From Novosphingobium sp. B 225 (GTDB lineage: Bacteria > Pseudomonadota > Alphaproteobacteria > Sphingomonadales > Sphingomonadaceae), in NCBI RefSeq assembly GCF_002198665.1, contig NZ_MWLM01000064.1, forward strand, positions 20,143 through 84,142: a DNA stretch of 64,000 nucleotides, in the 5' to 3' direction. This document shows, one piece after another, positions 50,722 through 59,978 of the stretch; the stretch's first letter is position 1, and each line of letters opens with the position of its first letter. The notes under the pieces were generated by a model. It worked only from the letters and a program-made list of their open reading frames with translations, was not told the origin of the DNA and made no database searches. A program made the position numbers and the translations under genes.

Positions 50722-52191
50722 ATGGCGAATGAACCGCGCAAGCTGCGTTACGCAATCATCGGTGCGGGGATGGCCGGGATCCTGGCGGGCATCAAGCTGA
50801 AGGAGCGCGGCGAGGCGTTCACGATCTATGAAAAAGCCGCCAAGCTGGGCGGCACCTGGCGCGAGAACCGCTATCCGGGGCTGACCTGCGACGTGCCGGC
50901 GCATGCCTATACCTATTCGTTCGAACCCTGGGCGGAATGGGACGCGTACTATTCCACCGGGGCGCAGATCCAGACCTATTTCGAGCACGTTGCGGACAAG
51001 TACGAGATCATGCCCTCGATCCGGTTCGGGCATGAAGTGACCGCCGCCGTGTTCGACGATGACACTGCCGTTTGGACACTGACCTTTGGCAATGGCGAGA
51101 CGGCGGAAGCTGACGTGGTGATCGCTGCCTCGGGCGTGCTGCACCACCCCAGGCTGCCGGACATTGCGGGGCTCGATACGTTCAAGGGCCCGGCGTTCCA
51201 CACCGCCCGCTGGGACGACACTGCGCCGATCGCAGGCGCGCGGGTCGGGCTGATCGGGTGCGGTTCGACCGGGATCCAGATCGTCACTGCGCTGGCGGGC
51301 AAAGTGGACAAGCTGGTCCATTTCCAGCGCTCGCCGCAATGGGTCATGCCGGTGCCGCAGTTCCCCTATACCGATGATGAGCGCGCGGCGTTCCGTCAGG
51401 ACCCGGCGCTGATCGATGCGATCCGGTACAACGAGGAATACATCGGGGCGATCAAACGCTTCACTGACGGGATCACCGATATTGACGGCCCGCAAATGAA
51501 GATGATCGAGGACGCCTGCCTGCAGAACCTCGAAAATTCGATCCGTGATCCGGAGCTTAAGGAAAAACTGCGCCCCAATTACCGCGCGGCGTGCAAGCGG
51601 CTGATCTATTCGTGGAACTATTACGAGCAGGTGCAGGACCCGACGGTTTACGTCGAAACCGGCGGGATTGAGCGGATCGAGCCGGCCGGCGTGCGGATGA
51701 AGGACGGCACGTTCCACGAACTCGACACCTTGGTGCTCGCCACCGGCTTCCGCGCCGACCGGTTCATCCGCCCAGCGGTGGTGACCGGGGCGGGCGGGGT
51801 CAGCCTTGATGATTTCTGGGCAGTGCGCCCGCGCGCGCATTACGCCATGACCATGCCGGGCTTTCCTAACCTGTTCATGCTCAACGGCCCGACCGGCCCG
51901 GTCGGCAATTTCTCGCTGATCGATATCGCCGAGCGGCAGTGGGAATATATCGACCAGTTGCTCGACCAGCTGCGCAGCGGCGCGGCGCGCAAGGTAGAGC
52001 CCAGGGCAGAAGCCTTTGAGGACTATGAAACCCGCCGCATCGCCGCGGCCAAGACCACGATCTTCGGATCGGGCTGCAACTCGTGGTATCTCGACGGCGA
52101 GGGCGTGCCCGCCAGTTGGCCGTGGTCCTATGATGCATTTGCCGAAGCCATGACCAAGCCGGTGCTGAGCGAGTTTGAACTGGCGGCCTAA
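50722..52191 (+). CDS. Baeyer-Villiger-type flavin monooxygenase
   Basis: A 489-residue class B flavoprotein. It has the FAD motif AIIGAGMAGILAGIKL, the diagnostic BVMO fingerprint FKGPAFHTARW (F-x-G-x3-H-x3-W), the NADPH motif LIGCGSTGIQIV, and LATGFRADRF. Such enzymes insert oxygen next to a ketone; a steroid ketone (for example C17) or side-chain ketone is a reasonable but unproven substrate. AGAGGAA precedes the ATG. The 3' end overlaps the convergent luxR-type gene by four bases. Confidence 0.87.
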   Translation: MANEPRKLRYAIIGAGMAGILAGIKLKERGEAFTIYEKAAKLGGTWRENRYPGLTCDVPAHAYTYSFEPWAEWDAYYSTGAQIQTYFEHVADKYEIMPSIRFGHEVTAAVFDDDTAVWTLTFGNGETAEADVVIAASGVLHHPRLPDIAGLDTFKGPAFHTARWDDTAPIAGARVGLIGCGSTGIQIVTALAGKVDKLVHFQRSPQWVMPVPQFPYTDDERAAFRQDPALIDAIRYNEEYIGAIKRFTDGITDIDGPQMKMIEDACLQNLENSIRDPELKEKLRPNYRAACKRLIYSWNYYEQVQDPTVYVETGGIERIEPAGVRMKDGTFHELDTLVLATGFRADRFIRPAVVTGAGGVSLDDFWAVRPRAHYAMTMPGFPNLFMLNGPTGPVGNFSLIDIAERQWEYIDQLLDQLRSGAARKVEPRAEAFEDYETRRIAAAKTTIFGSGCNSWYLDGEGVPASWPWSYDAFAEAMTKPVLSEFELAA

Positions 52192-53264
52192 CCGCTCAGC
52201 GCGCCCAGCAGGTTCACCAGCTGCGCCTGCCGGTGGACCTGGGTCTTGGCGAAGATCGAGCGGAGCTGGGCTTTGGCGGTGTTGTGCGCCACGCCCAGCC
52301 GCCGCGCGGCTTCGACCAGTGAATGGCCTTGTGCCAGCACCGCGCACAGCTTTGCCTCGGCTGGAGTCACACCCAGCAGTTCGCGGATCGTATCGGGTTC
52401 CAGCACCAGATCGTTGCCCGGCCGCGCGAGGAACAGCGCCAGCGCGCCGGTGCCGCTGTGAATCGCGGGCAGATCGATCGCACGGGCGGTCGCGACCAGA
52501 TCGCCACGTTCGGGGCGGGGGACACGAAAGCGGGTGACACTGTCTGCCGCCTCGCCCGACTGGAGCAGATGCTCGATCTTCTTGCGCAAGGCGGCGCTGG
52601 CAAAGCGGACTTCGTCCCCGGCCCGGCGCAGCCCTTCGCCTTCGCTCAGAATGCGGTCGGCCAGGGCATTGCTGCTGACCAGGCGGCATTGCCGGTCAAG
52701 CACCAGCAAGGCCAACCCCAGCCCGTCAGTGGCGCTGCGCAACAGGGCGTGTTCGGCCCATGCGAACTGCTGCTTTTCGAACAGCGAGACCGCGATCCGC
52801 AGGTGTGGGACCAGCTCCTGAAACCGCGCGCGGTCTTCGGCGGTGAATTCAGACATGTCCTGGGTGCGGGTAGTGCGGAACCGGGCTTCGAACTGGCCGG
52901 AAAAGCGCAGATCCACCCCCAGCACCTGCTCCCCGCCGGTCAGCGCGAGGTATTCGCGGTAGGCTGCGAAGCGTTGTGGGTCTTGCCCGGCCATGAACTC
53001 GCCAAAGCTGGTGACTTTGCCTTCGGGCAGGCCCTGAAACGGATCACTGGCGAAGTAGCTTTCTATGTAGCTGGCGCTGAATCGGGGATCGGCGCCGGGG
53101 GTCACGAATGTCCCCGGCTGCGCCCGCCCGGGCGAAGTGATGATCAGCGTGGCGAAAGCGGTCCCCAGCCACCCGGTCAGCGCCTTCAGGAACGCTTCCC
53201 ACGGACGTTCGGCATCGATCCCGTCATAGAGGTGGGCGAGCAGGTCTGAAAACCGGGGGTCCAT
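52188..53264 (-). CDS. LuxR-family transcriptional regulator
   Basis: A 358-residue regulator with a long N-terminal sensor-like part (AFATLIITSPGRAQPGTF, FQELVPHLRIAVSLFEKQ) and a C-terminal LuxR HTH: VTPAEAKLCAVLAQGHSLVE, AARRLGVAHNTAKAQLRSIF. There is no receiver Asp motif and no acyl-homoserine-lactone domain that I recognise. A dyad (53274-53291) lies 9 bases before its ATG, suggesting autoregulation, with further copies at two flanking promoters. It is paralogous to the regulator at 59028-59978. Confidence 0.87.
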   Translation of the reverse strand: MDPRFSDLLAHLYDGIDAERPWEAFLKALTGWLGTAFATLIITSPGRAQPGTFVTPGADPRFSASYIESYFASDPFQGLPEGKVTSFGEFMAGQDPQRFAAYREYLALTGGEQVLGVDLRFSGQFEARFRTTRTQDMSEFTAEDRARFQELVPHLRIAVSLFEKQQFAWAEHALLRSATDGLGLALLVLDRQCRLVSSNALADRILSEGEGLRRAGDEVRFASAALRKKIEHLLQSGEAADSVTRFRVPRPERGDLVATARAIDLPAIHSGTGALALFLARPGNDLVLEPDTIRELLGVTPAEAKLCAVLAQGHSLVEAARRLGVAHNTAKAQLRSIFAKTQVHRQAQLVNLLGALSG

Positions 53265-53273
53265 CCCCGGACT

Positions 53274-53291
53274 TTAGCCCATTTGGGTTAT
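53274..53291. promoter_or_regulatory. ATAACCC-N4-GGGTTAT-type dyad, site 2
   Basis: TTAGCCCATTTGGGTTAT (reverse ATAACCCAAATGGGCTAA), 9 bases upstream of the luxR-type start codon (minus strand). Its position over or beside the start region suggests autoregulation, perhaps repression. Confidence 0.55.
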
Positions 53292-53331
53292 GCGCGGCTA
53301 GTTCCTTCTTTAACTGTCCAACTCCCTACCT

Positions 53332-53403
53332 CCGTTCGTGTCGAGCGTAGTCGAGACACTCCAGCGCTGCGTGCGGTGTCTCGACTACGCTCGACACGAA
53401 CGG
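53332..53403. repeat. 72-bp palindromic repeat
   Basis: CCGTTCGTGTCGAGCGTAGT-CGAGACAC and an exact inverted copy ending GACACGAACGG. It lies between the luciferase-family gene and the luxR promoter and is the most symmetrical of the three copies. It may serve as a hairpin at the 3' end of the luciferase-family transcript. Confidence 0.9.
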
Positions 53404-53429
53404 AGAGGGGGGTGGGGGCGGGGGAGGAG

Positions 53430-54575
53430 TTACTCCGCCGCCACCGCCTGTTTCGCCCGGAAGTGCGGGATCACTTTTTCACCGATGTTGCGGATCGTTT
53501 CCATGATCACGTCGTGCGGAATGCCGCCCATCTGGAACATGAACAGGATCTCGTCGGCCCCGGCGTCCTGCAGCCGCTGGACATAGCGGATGCAATCGTC
53601 GGGCGTGCCATAGGCGTCCTGCGCGATGGTGTAGTTGGACAAATGCTCGTCCCCCACCGGGATCGCCTCTTCAGACAGATAGGCGATGGTCGCCTGCTTG
53701 CCCTGTTCCAGCACCTTGGCGTGGTCTTCGGCGGTCAGGTCTTCGTCCACGGTCGGCAGCGGGCCGCCCTGATACCAGTATGCGATGCTTTCCGCGAAAA
53801 AGCGCTGCCCGCGCAGCCCGATCTTGCGGGCCTTTTCGCGGTCATCCAGCACGGTCGCGGCGCACAGCGCCGCAAGGTGTTCGGTCGGGCGGTAACCGAC
53901 CTGATCCTCGGCCTTGCGAGTGGCAAAGGCCTCACGGTAGATCGCGTTCTTCTTGGCAATTTCGTCCGGCCCGGAAAAGCCCAGCACCAAGGCCCCGATC
54001 CCGCGACCACCAGCCTGAAGCAAGGTCGCCTCGCGCGTGCAGGCCATGTACAGCGGTGGGTGCGGGTCCTGATAGGGGGCGGGGTGGATCGGCCGGGCGG
54101 GGATCTTGATATAGGTCCCGTCGTGCTCGACCTTGCCTTCCTTCAGGATCTTGGGGACCAGATACATCGCCTCATCGATCATCGGCCCCAGCTCATTGAG
54201 GTCATAGCCGAAAGTCCCCGCTTCCTGCTGGGTGCCGCCTTTGCCCATGCCAAAGTGCAGGCGGCCCTTTGACAGCACGTCCAGCGTCGCGATCCGCTCG
54301 GCCACTTTGACCGGGTGGTTCATCGCCGGGGGCAGGCAGACGACGCCGTGGCCAACATGAATCCGGCTGGTCGCCCCGGCGATGAAGGCCAGCACGGTTT
54401 CGGGCGCGGACATGTGGGCATACTGGGTCAGCGCAGTATGTTCGACGCACCAGATACAGTCGAAGCCCATTTGTTCGGCATACTTCGCCTGATCGACGAT
54501 CTGGTGGAACACTGCCGCTTCGTTAGCGCGGCTGGTATCGACCATTTGTGCTTCATAGATGATCGAGAATTTCAT
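53430..54575 (-). CDS. Luciferase-like (LLM) flavin monooxygenase
   Basis: A 381-residue TIM-barrel LLM protein: QAKYAEQMGFDCIWCVEHTA, HVGHGVVCLPPAMNHPVKVA, ERIATLDVLSKGRLHFGMGKG and DAGADEILFMFQMGG. The family uses reduced FMN or F420 to oxidise aldehydes, ketones or other substrates, and is related to LuxA. A LuxC/LuxE pair encoded at 59975-62856 makes an aldehyde substrate conceivable. Upstream lies site 3 of the ATAACCC dyad (70 bases before the ATG). Confidence 0.87.
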   Translation of the reverse strand: MKFSIIYEAQMVDTSRANEAAVFHQIVDQAKYAEQMGFDCIWCVEHTALTQYAHMSAPETVLAFIAGATSRIHVGHGVVCLPPAMNHPVKVAERIATLDVLSKGRLHFGMGKGGTQQEAGTFGYDLNELGPMIDEAMYLVPKILKEGKVEHDGTYIKIPARPIHPAPYQDPHPPLYMACTREATLLQAGGRGIGALVLGFSGPDEIAKKNAIYREAFATRKAEDQVGYRPTEHLAALCAATVLDDREKARKIGLRGQRFFAESIAYWYQGGPLPTVDEDLTAEDHAKVLEQGKQATIAYLSEEAIPVGDEHLSNYTIAQDAYGTPDDCIRYVQRLQDAGADEILFMFQMGGIPHDVIMETIRNIGEKVIPHFRAKQAVAAE

Positions 54576-54644
54576 GGCGCAGCTCTCCCGTGCTCCGGCT
54601 GTGGCCGGCTGCGGGAGAGGCTAACGCGAGTCTGCGGGGCTTGC

Positions 54645-54662
54645 ATAGCCCAATTGGGTTAT
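54645..54662. promoter_or_regulatory. ATAACCC-N4-GGGTTAT-type dyad, site 3
   Basis: ATAGCCCAATTGGGTTAT, with a perfect central CCCAATTGGG. It lies 70 bases upstream of the luciferase-family start and touches the stop codon of the cytochrome b561-YceI gene. Confidence 0.55.
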
Positions 54663-55921
54663 TACTCCGCCTTGCGCTTCGCCTGCACGGAAAAGTTCAC
54701 GCCCACCGCATCGGGAATCTGATCGGTCGCCTGCCATTCATCCGTGCCGACGTTGAAGGCCAGGCGGCTGAGCGAAGCGTTGCCGCTGGCGACTGCACGG
54801 TCGCCGTCGATCTTGACGGTGAAGCGCAGCCGCGCCGGGCGGGACACGCCGTTGAGCGCAAGGGTTCCGTCGGCAGTATAGCCTGCTCCGGCCTTGCTTA
54901 CCTTGCTGGAGACGAATTTTGCGCGCGGATGCGCGGCGGTGTTGAAAAACTGCGCCCCCTGGATCGATTCATCGCGGCTAGAATCGCCGCTGCTGCTGGA
55001 TGCCAGATCCACGTCGACGGCGATCCGGGCGTCCGCCAGGTTTTCAGGATCGAACCGGATCTGGGCTGTCCAACGCTTGAAGCTGCCCTGGATCGCACTG
55101 CCCGACCAGTTTGTGCTCCAGCCAAGCTTGCCGCCTTGCACGGCCCAGTCAGGGCTGAGTGCGGCCTTGGCGTCGGCACTGTCACTGGCCGCTGCGCTCG
55201 GTTCCGCTGCGGCGCTTTCGGTCGCCGCAATCGCATCTTCAGAGGCTGCTTGGCTCGGTTCTTCCACTGGCTCTGTCGATGCCGCGCTTCGCCACAGGTT
55301 GGGCACGGGGCCGGCAAAGCCCAGCCAGGCCGCGCCTGCGAGCAGCACGCCCGCTATCCCCAGCGCCGCGTTGAGATTGCGCCCCGCTGGCATCATCCGC
55401 GCCAGCACTTCATCCTTTTGCAGATGATGCCACAGCGCCGCGCCAACATGCAGTGCAATCAGGGCCGGGAGCAGCCAGCCCAGCACGGCATGCGCCACCT
55501 CTGCCGGTTCATGCGCCCCTGGTCCCAACGGCAGGTGCGGCCAGGGGGCCACGCCAAACAGCATGGTTGGCAGCTTGATCCTGGCAGTGGAAACCAGTGC
55601 CCAGCCGCTCAGCGGGGCACCGATCATCACGACATAGAACAAGGCATGCGTCGCCCGGGCGGCCAGCAAGGACAGGCCGGAACCAACCTCTGCCGGACGC
55701 GGCAGGGCAAAGCGCAGCGCCAGCCGGGCCAGGCTGAGCAGCAAAATGCTGATCCCCAGCGTCTTGTGCCACTGGAACGCATCAAACTGCAGCGTCCCGC
55801 GCGGGATGCTTTCCAGCCGGAACCCCAGCGCCAGTTGCAGAACCAGCGCCAGGGCAATCAGCCAATGCAGGGCAATCGCGGCGCGGTGATAGCGCGCCGG
55901 GGTCTCGGCCGGACTGGTCAT
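54662..55921 (-). CDS. Cytochrome b561 - YceI fusion protein
   Basis: A 419-residue inner-membrane fusion. The N-terminal 200 residues form a four-helix cytochrome b561: heme-binding His in ALHWLIALALVLQLALGF, QWHKTLGISILLL, HALFYVVMIGAPLSGWAL and LPALIALHVGAALWHHLQ. A fifth hydrophobic segment and an acidic Ala/Ser/Glu linker lead to a YceI-like beta-barrel domain (GQ...IQGSFKRWTAQIRFDPE, then NGVSRPARLRFTVKIDGD). YceI domains bind polyisoprenoid lipids. It lies 4 bases after a free YceI gene, forming a two-gene unit. Confidence 0.85.
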   Translation of the reverse strand: MTSPAETPARYHRAAIALHWLIALALVLQLALGFRLESIPRGTLQFDAFQWHKTLGISILLLSLARLALRFALPRPAEVGSGLSLLAARATHALFYVVMIGAPLSGWALVSTARIKLPTMLFGVAPWPHLPLGPGAHEPAEVAHAVLGWLLPALIALHVGAALWHHLQKDEVLARMMPAGRNLNAALGIAGVLLAGAAWLGFAGPVPNLWRSAASTEPVEEPSQAASEDAIAATESAAAEPSAAASDSADAKAALSPDWAVQGGKLGWSTNWSGSAIQGSFKRWTAQIRFDPENLADARIAVDVDLASSSSGDSSRDESIQGAQFFNTAAHPRAKFVSSKVSKAGAGYTADGTLALNGVSRPARLRFTVKIDGDRAVASGNASLSRLAFNVGTDEWQATDQIPDAVGVNFSVQAKRKAE

Positions 55922-55925
55922 GCGG

Positions 55926-56537
55926 TCAGGGCTTGCGGGCGAGTTCGAGGTCGACTTCCAGCGCGACATCGTCGCCCACCGCCGGAACGAAGGCCTTCAT
56001 CCCGAAATCGCTGCGCTTGATCGCCGCCTTGGCTGCAAATCCGATCCGCGGCGCACCGTCCATGCCTTTGCCGAAGCCGGTAAACTTTACTTTCAGCGTC
56101 ACCGGCTTGGTCACACCCAGCAAAGTCAGCTGGCCGGGCAGGTCGGCGGTATCTGCGCCGGTCTTGACCAGCTTGTCAGCCTTGAAGGTCGCGCTCGGGA
56201 AAGCGGCGGTGTTGAAGAACATCGGGCTCTTCAGGTGTTCATCGCGCTTGGCGAAGCCGGAATTGAGCGTCGTGGTGTCAATCGTGATATCGGCGGTGCT
56301 TGCCTCGGGCTTGGCGGGATCATAGCTCACCGCGCCGTTGATCGTATCGAACCGCACGGTGTTGACCGAAAAGCCCAGGTGATCGACTTTCGCCAGCACG
56401 GTGGCATGGGTGTTGTCCACCAGATAGGTTCCGGCCAGTACGGCGGCGGGATCGGCGGTTTCCTTTACCGCGCTCAGCGGGGCGGCCAGGGCTGCCACGG
56501 CAAACGCAGGGGCAATCAGCAGGGTTACGGGGCGCAT
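55926..56537 (-). CDS. YceI-family periplasmic lipid-binding protein
   Basis: A 203-residue YceI protein with a signal peptide (TLLIAPAFAVAALAAPLSA). Family strands follow: YLVDNTHATVLAKVDHLGFS, STADITIDTTTLNSGFAKRD, EHLKSPMFFNTAAFPSATF and ITKP-type TLLGVTKPVTLKVKF. YceI proteins carry isoprenoid quinone-like lipids in the periplasm. The ATG at 56537 has AAGGAGT 9 bases upstream. A small inverted repeat (56572-56586) lies upstream in the gap shared with the divergent sulfatase gene. Confidence 0.87.
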   Translation of the reverse strand: MRPVTLLIAPAFAVAALAAPLSAVKETADPAAVLAGTYLVDNTHATVLAKVDHLGFSVNTVRFDTINGAVSYDPAKPEASTADITIDTTTLNSGFAKRDEHLKSPMFFNTAAFPSATFKADKLVKTGADTADLPGQLTLLGVTKPVTLKVKFTGFGKGMDGAPRIGFAAKAAIKRSDFGMKAFVPAVGDDVALEVDLELARKP

Positions 56538-56571
56538 AGATTCATACTCCTTGGGGGGACGCCGAACAGAA

Positions 56572-56586
56572 TGCGAGTTATTCGCA
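56572..56586. promoter_or_regulatory. Small inverted repeat in the yceI/sulfatase divergent gap
   Basis: TGCGA-GTTAT-TCGCA, an exact 5-bp dyad 34 bases before the yceI start. The 204-base gap (56538-56741) also holds a direct repeat TGATACA (56640-56646 and 56650-56656, approximate). Either could be a regulator site; support is modest. Confidence 0.3.
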
Positions 56587-56741
56587 AAACTGGCAAGTCC
56601 AGCCATTCTAGCGCCGGACAAAGGCGATCTTTGCGCGACTGATACACATTGATACAGAATTTGTGGCCGGTTGTGTTCTTGGCCCCGCGACCCCACCGGC
56701 CTAGTCTGCAGCCAAAGCAAAGTTGGCGATGGAGAAGATGG

Positions 56742-59027
56742 ATGCGCAAGGTTCTGCGACGCTCGATGACGGCAATGGTGACGGTGCTGGCTTTGGCCGG
56801 GCCGGGCATGGCCATGGCGCAAAGCGCGGCCCAGCCGGCGCCCTCACCTGAATGGCAGCGCAAGGCCCCCGCTGGCGCGCCGAACGTGGTGCTGGTGCTG
56901 CTGGATGATGTGGGATTTGGCGCTGCGTCGACCTTTGGCGGCGCGGCGCAGACTCCGGCGCTGGAGGAACTTGCGCGCGACGGACTGCGTTACAACCGCT
57001 TTCACACCACCGCGATCTGTTCTCCCACGCGCAGCGCCTTGCTGACTGGCCGCAATGCTCATGCCACCGGGATTGGGGCAGTGATGAATTCCGCCGATAG
57101 TCGCCCCGGCTATTCCGGCTTTCATACCAAGGATACGGCCACGGTCGCCGAAGTGTTGCGCCAGAACGGCTATTCCACCGCAATGATCGGGAAATGGCAC
57201 CAGACCCCTGACTGGGAACTCAGCCCCAGCGGACCGTTCGATCGCTGGCCGACCGGTGAGGGGTTTGAGAAGTTCTATGGCTTTCAGGGCGGGGAGACTG
57301 ACCAGTTCGAGCCCAGCCTGTTCGATGGCACAACCCCGATCATGCGTCCGGCCGGCAAGGGTTATCATCTGACCAACGATCTGGTTGACCAGTCGATCGG
57401 CTGGATCCGCACACAGAAGTCGGTCACGCCGCAAAAGCCGTTTTTCCTCTACCTCGCCACGGGGGGAACCCATGCCCCGCTGCAAGTGCCGCAGGACTAT
57501 ATCGAGCGGTACAAGGGCAAGTTCGATCAGGGCTGGGACAAGCTGCGGGAAGAAACCTTTGCCCGGGAAAAGCAGCTGGGCGTGATCCCCAAGGATACCC
57601 GGCTGACCCCGCGCCCGGCCCAGATGCCCGCGTGGGACAGCCTTACTCCCGATCAGAAGAAATTCGCCAGCCGAACGATGGAAGCCTATGCGGGGTTCCT
57701 GGCCCATACCGACGAGCAGATCGGGCGGCTGGTCAAGCAGCTCAAGGCTGATGGGCTCTATGAAAACACGCTGTTCATCTACATCGTGGGTGACAATGGG
57801 GGGAGCGCCGAAGGCGGACTGGGGGGTAGCCTCAACTATATGGGTCAGCTGATGGGCCTGCCCGAAAGCGATGCCACCAAGGCGGCCGGGATTGACCGGA
57901 TCGGCAGCGAGAAGGCCTATGCCCACTATAACTCCGTCTGGGCCTGGGCGACCAATGCCCCGTTCCAGTGGACCAAGACCGTTGCCAGTTATCTGGGCGG
58001 TACCCGCAATGCCATGGTGGTCTCCTGGCCGAAGGGAATCCAGGACAAGGGCGGGCTGCGCAGCCAGTTCGGCCATGTCAACGATATCACCCCGACGATC
58101 CTGGAAGCTGCCGGGATTGCCGCGCCGTCAGAGGTGAACGGGATCAAGCAGAAGCCGATGAACGGTACCAGCCTGGTCTATTCCTTTCAGGACCCAAAGG
58201 CACCCGAACGCCATACCACCCAGTATTTCGAGATTTATGGCCACCGCGCCATCTATGACCGCGGCTGGATGGCCAGCGCGATGCACGATCGGCTGCCATG
58301 GCAAGCCTATGCAACCAAGAACACGCCGTTTGATCAGGACAAATGGGAACTCTATGACCTGACCAAGGACTTTTCGCAGTCCAAGGACCTTGCTGCCAAG
58401 GAACCCCAGAAGCTTGAAGAGCTGAAAGCATTGTTCATGCGTGAGGCTGAGGCAAACCAGGTTCTGCCGCTGGGCGGCCAGAATTTGAATAACGGCCTGC
58501 CCAGCCTGTCAGCCGGTGTGAAAAGCATGACCTATCATGCTGGCGCGATTGGCATTCCTGAAAAGGCCATGCCCTTCACGTTCAACCGGTCCTGGACCAT
58601 GACGGCCAATCTGGCCGCCGGGGCGGCCACCCGCGGGGTGGTCGCGACGATGGGCGGCAGTTCGGGCGGCTGGTCGCTCTACATCGATGCTCAGCGCCGC
58701 CCGGTGTTCACCTATCGCAATTTTGAAGTGAAGACGGTCAACCTGGTCGGTCAGCCGCTGGCCGCGGGTGAGAACCGGCTTGAGGTGCTCTTCGATTCAT
58801 CTGGCCCCGGTTATGGCAAAGGCGGCACGCTGCGCCTGCTGGCCAATGGTCAGCCAATGGGGAGTGACGATCTGCCGCTGACCTCGCCTGGGGCGTTCTC
58901 GATCAACGAGACCTTCGATGTCGGGTTGGACACGGGCTCTGCCGCCGGTTTTTATCCGGAAGATGCCGCACCGGGTTACAAGTTCGAGGGCGGTGAACTG
59001 AAGGACGTGACAATCACGCTGCGGTAA
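56742..59027 (+). CDS. Formylglycine-type sulfatase, secreted
   Basis: A 761-residue arylsulfatase-family protein with a signal peptide (TAMVTVLALAGPGMAMAQS). Active-site cysteine is in ICSPTRSALLTGRNAHATG (C-x-P-x-R, converted to formylglycine). Metal ligands appear in VLLDDVGFG (Asp-Asp) and VGDNGGSAEGG. A C-terminal beta-rich domain follows the catalytic part. It hydrolyses sulfate esters in the periplasm; steroid sulfates are a possible substrate given the neighbourhood. Start ATG 56742 chosen (GGAGAAG upstream, signal peptide next); a longer in-frame start exists at 56649. It needs a formylglycine-generating enzyme, not seen here. Confidence 0.88.
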   Translation: MRKVLRRSMTAMVTVLALAGPGMAMAQSAAQPAPSPEWQRKAPAGAPNVVLVLLDDVGFGAASTFGGAAQTPALEELARDGLRYNRFHTTAICSPTRSALLTGRNAHATGIGAVMNSADSRPGYSGFHTKDTATVAEVLRQNGYSTAMIGKWHQTPDWELSPSGPFDRWPTGEGFEKFYGFQGGETDQFEPSLFDGTTPIMRPAGKGYHLTNDLVDQSIGWIRTQKSVTPQKPFFLYLATGGTHAPLQVPQDYIERYKGKFDQGWDKLREETFAREKQLGVIPKDTRLTPRPAQMPAWDSLTPDQKKFASRTMEAYAGFLAHTDEQIGRLVKQLKADGLYENTLFIYIVGDNGGSAEGGLGGSLNYMGQLMGLPESDATKAAGIDRIGSEKAYAHYNSVWAWATNAPFQWTKTVASYLGGTRNAMVVSWPKGIQDKGGLRSQFGHVNDITPTILEAAGIAAPSEVNGIKQKPMNGTSLVYSFQDPKAPERHTTQYFEIYGHRAIYDRGWMASAMHDRLPWQAYATKNTPFDQDKWELYDLTKDFSQSKDLAAKEPQKLEELKALFMREAEANQVLPLGGQNLNNGLPSLSAGVKSMTYHAGAIGIPEKAMPFTFNRSWTMTANLAAGAATRGVVATMGGSSGGWSLYIDAQRRPVFTYRNFEVKTVNLVGQPLAAGENRLEVLFDSSGPGYGKGGTLRLLANGQPMGSDDLPLTSPGAFSINETFDVGLDTGSAAGFYPEDAAPGYKFEGGELKDVTITLR

Positions 59028-59978
59028 TCATCCGCTGAGCGAGGCGACCGAACCCAGCAGCAGCAGCGCCAGTTCACTTTGCCGGGCGACCCCGGTCTTG
59101 CGGAACACGGCCTGCAACTGACTGCGCGCGGTGTTGCGGCTGATGTCGAGTGCAGCGGCGGCATCGTCGAGCGTCAGGCCCTTGGCCAGCTCGCTCGCCA
59201 GCGCGGCCTCCGCTGGGGTCAGTTCGAACAGTTCGGCCAGGGTCTCGGGCGACAGGCTGGACCGGCGCGCGGGATCGCGCACGATCAGAATCGCACTGCG
59301 CTGGAGCGGTTCGTTGACCGGTTCGTAAGCCGGGCCGGGGCGGACCAGCACGGTCAGCGACGCGCCGTGATCGGCGCGGGGCAGGGCGAGCGGGGCGAAC
59401 AGTCCGCGGGTGGAAGTGGCGCGCTGCTCTCCGGCAAAGTGGCGCACCAGTTCGATCAGCCGCGCTGTGGTGCGCGGATCGGTGCAGGCGATCCGGCCGT
59501 GGTGCAGCGACAGCCCATCCTGGCGCGCGAGCAACGCACGGGCGAGCGGGTTGGCGTAGAGTAGCTGCCCCGCCGGATCGAGCGCCAGCACGGCGAGATC
59601 CCCGGCCTCTGCCGCCGCGCCCAGGATGCCTTGTTCGCGCAGCACTTCGGCCTGATCCAGCAGCAGCGCGACGCCGGCATCGAGCAGCGGCTTCAGCGCG
59701 TCCAGACGCCGCTGCGCCTCTGGCGGGAAGGCCGGGTTGCCGCGCCACAAGCCCAGTTCCGCGCCGGTCAGGGTCAGGGCAAGAACCTGTCCGTCGAGCC
59801 CCGGCGTGCCGTGCGAGAACGCCATTGCCGGTCCGCCGCCGGTGGGTGGATCGAAAGTGAGATGAACGTGGTCTGCCCCGAACCGCCGGGCCAGTTCGCG
59901 CAACAGGCCCTGCCACATCGGCCGTTCGGCGAACCCGCCGAGCAGCGCGAGCGACAGGGCCTGCCAGTCGTCTGTCAT
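59028..59978 (-). CDS. LuxR-family transcriptional regulator
   Basis: A 316-residue LuxR-type regulator: a sensor-like N-terminus (GADHVHLTFDPPTGGGPAMA, LALDPAGQLLYANPLARALL resembling a PAS core) and a C-terminal HTH (LTPAEAALASELAKGLTLDD, AAAALDISRNTARSQLQAVF). It is related in sequence to the regulator at 52188-53264. Its start overlaps the LuxC-like stop (ATGA), so it is produced with luxE-luxC and probably controls that unit. Its stop directly abuts the convergent sulfatase stop. Confidence 0.86.
   Translation of the reverse strand: MTDDWQALSLALLGGFAERPMWQGLLRELARRFGADHVHLTFDPPTGGGPAMAFSHGTPGLDGQVLALTLTGAELGLWRGNPAFPPEAQRRLDALKPLLDAGVALLLDQAEVLREQGILGAAAEAGDLAVLALDPAGQLLYANPLARALLARQDGLSLHHGRIACTDPRTTARLIELVRHFAGEQRATSTRGLFAPLALPRADHGASLTVLVRPGPAYEPVNEPLQRSAILIVRDPARRSSLSPETLAELFELTPAEAALASELAKGLTLDDAAAALDISRNTARSQLQAVFRKTGVARQSELALLLLGSVASLSG

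Noticed and set aside
49816-52689. 957-codon minus-strand frame spanning the SDR, the BVMO and part of luxR
   Set aside because: Only its last 256 residues (from 50586) are a real SDR; the rest lies antisense to the BVMO with its complete fingerprint and then out of frame within luxR.
52188-53264. Quorum-sensing LuxR with a cognate LuxI
   Set aside because: No LuxI-type synthase in the window and no recognisable autoinducer-binding domain.
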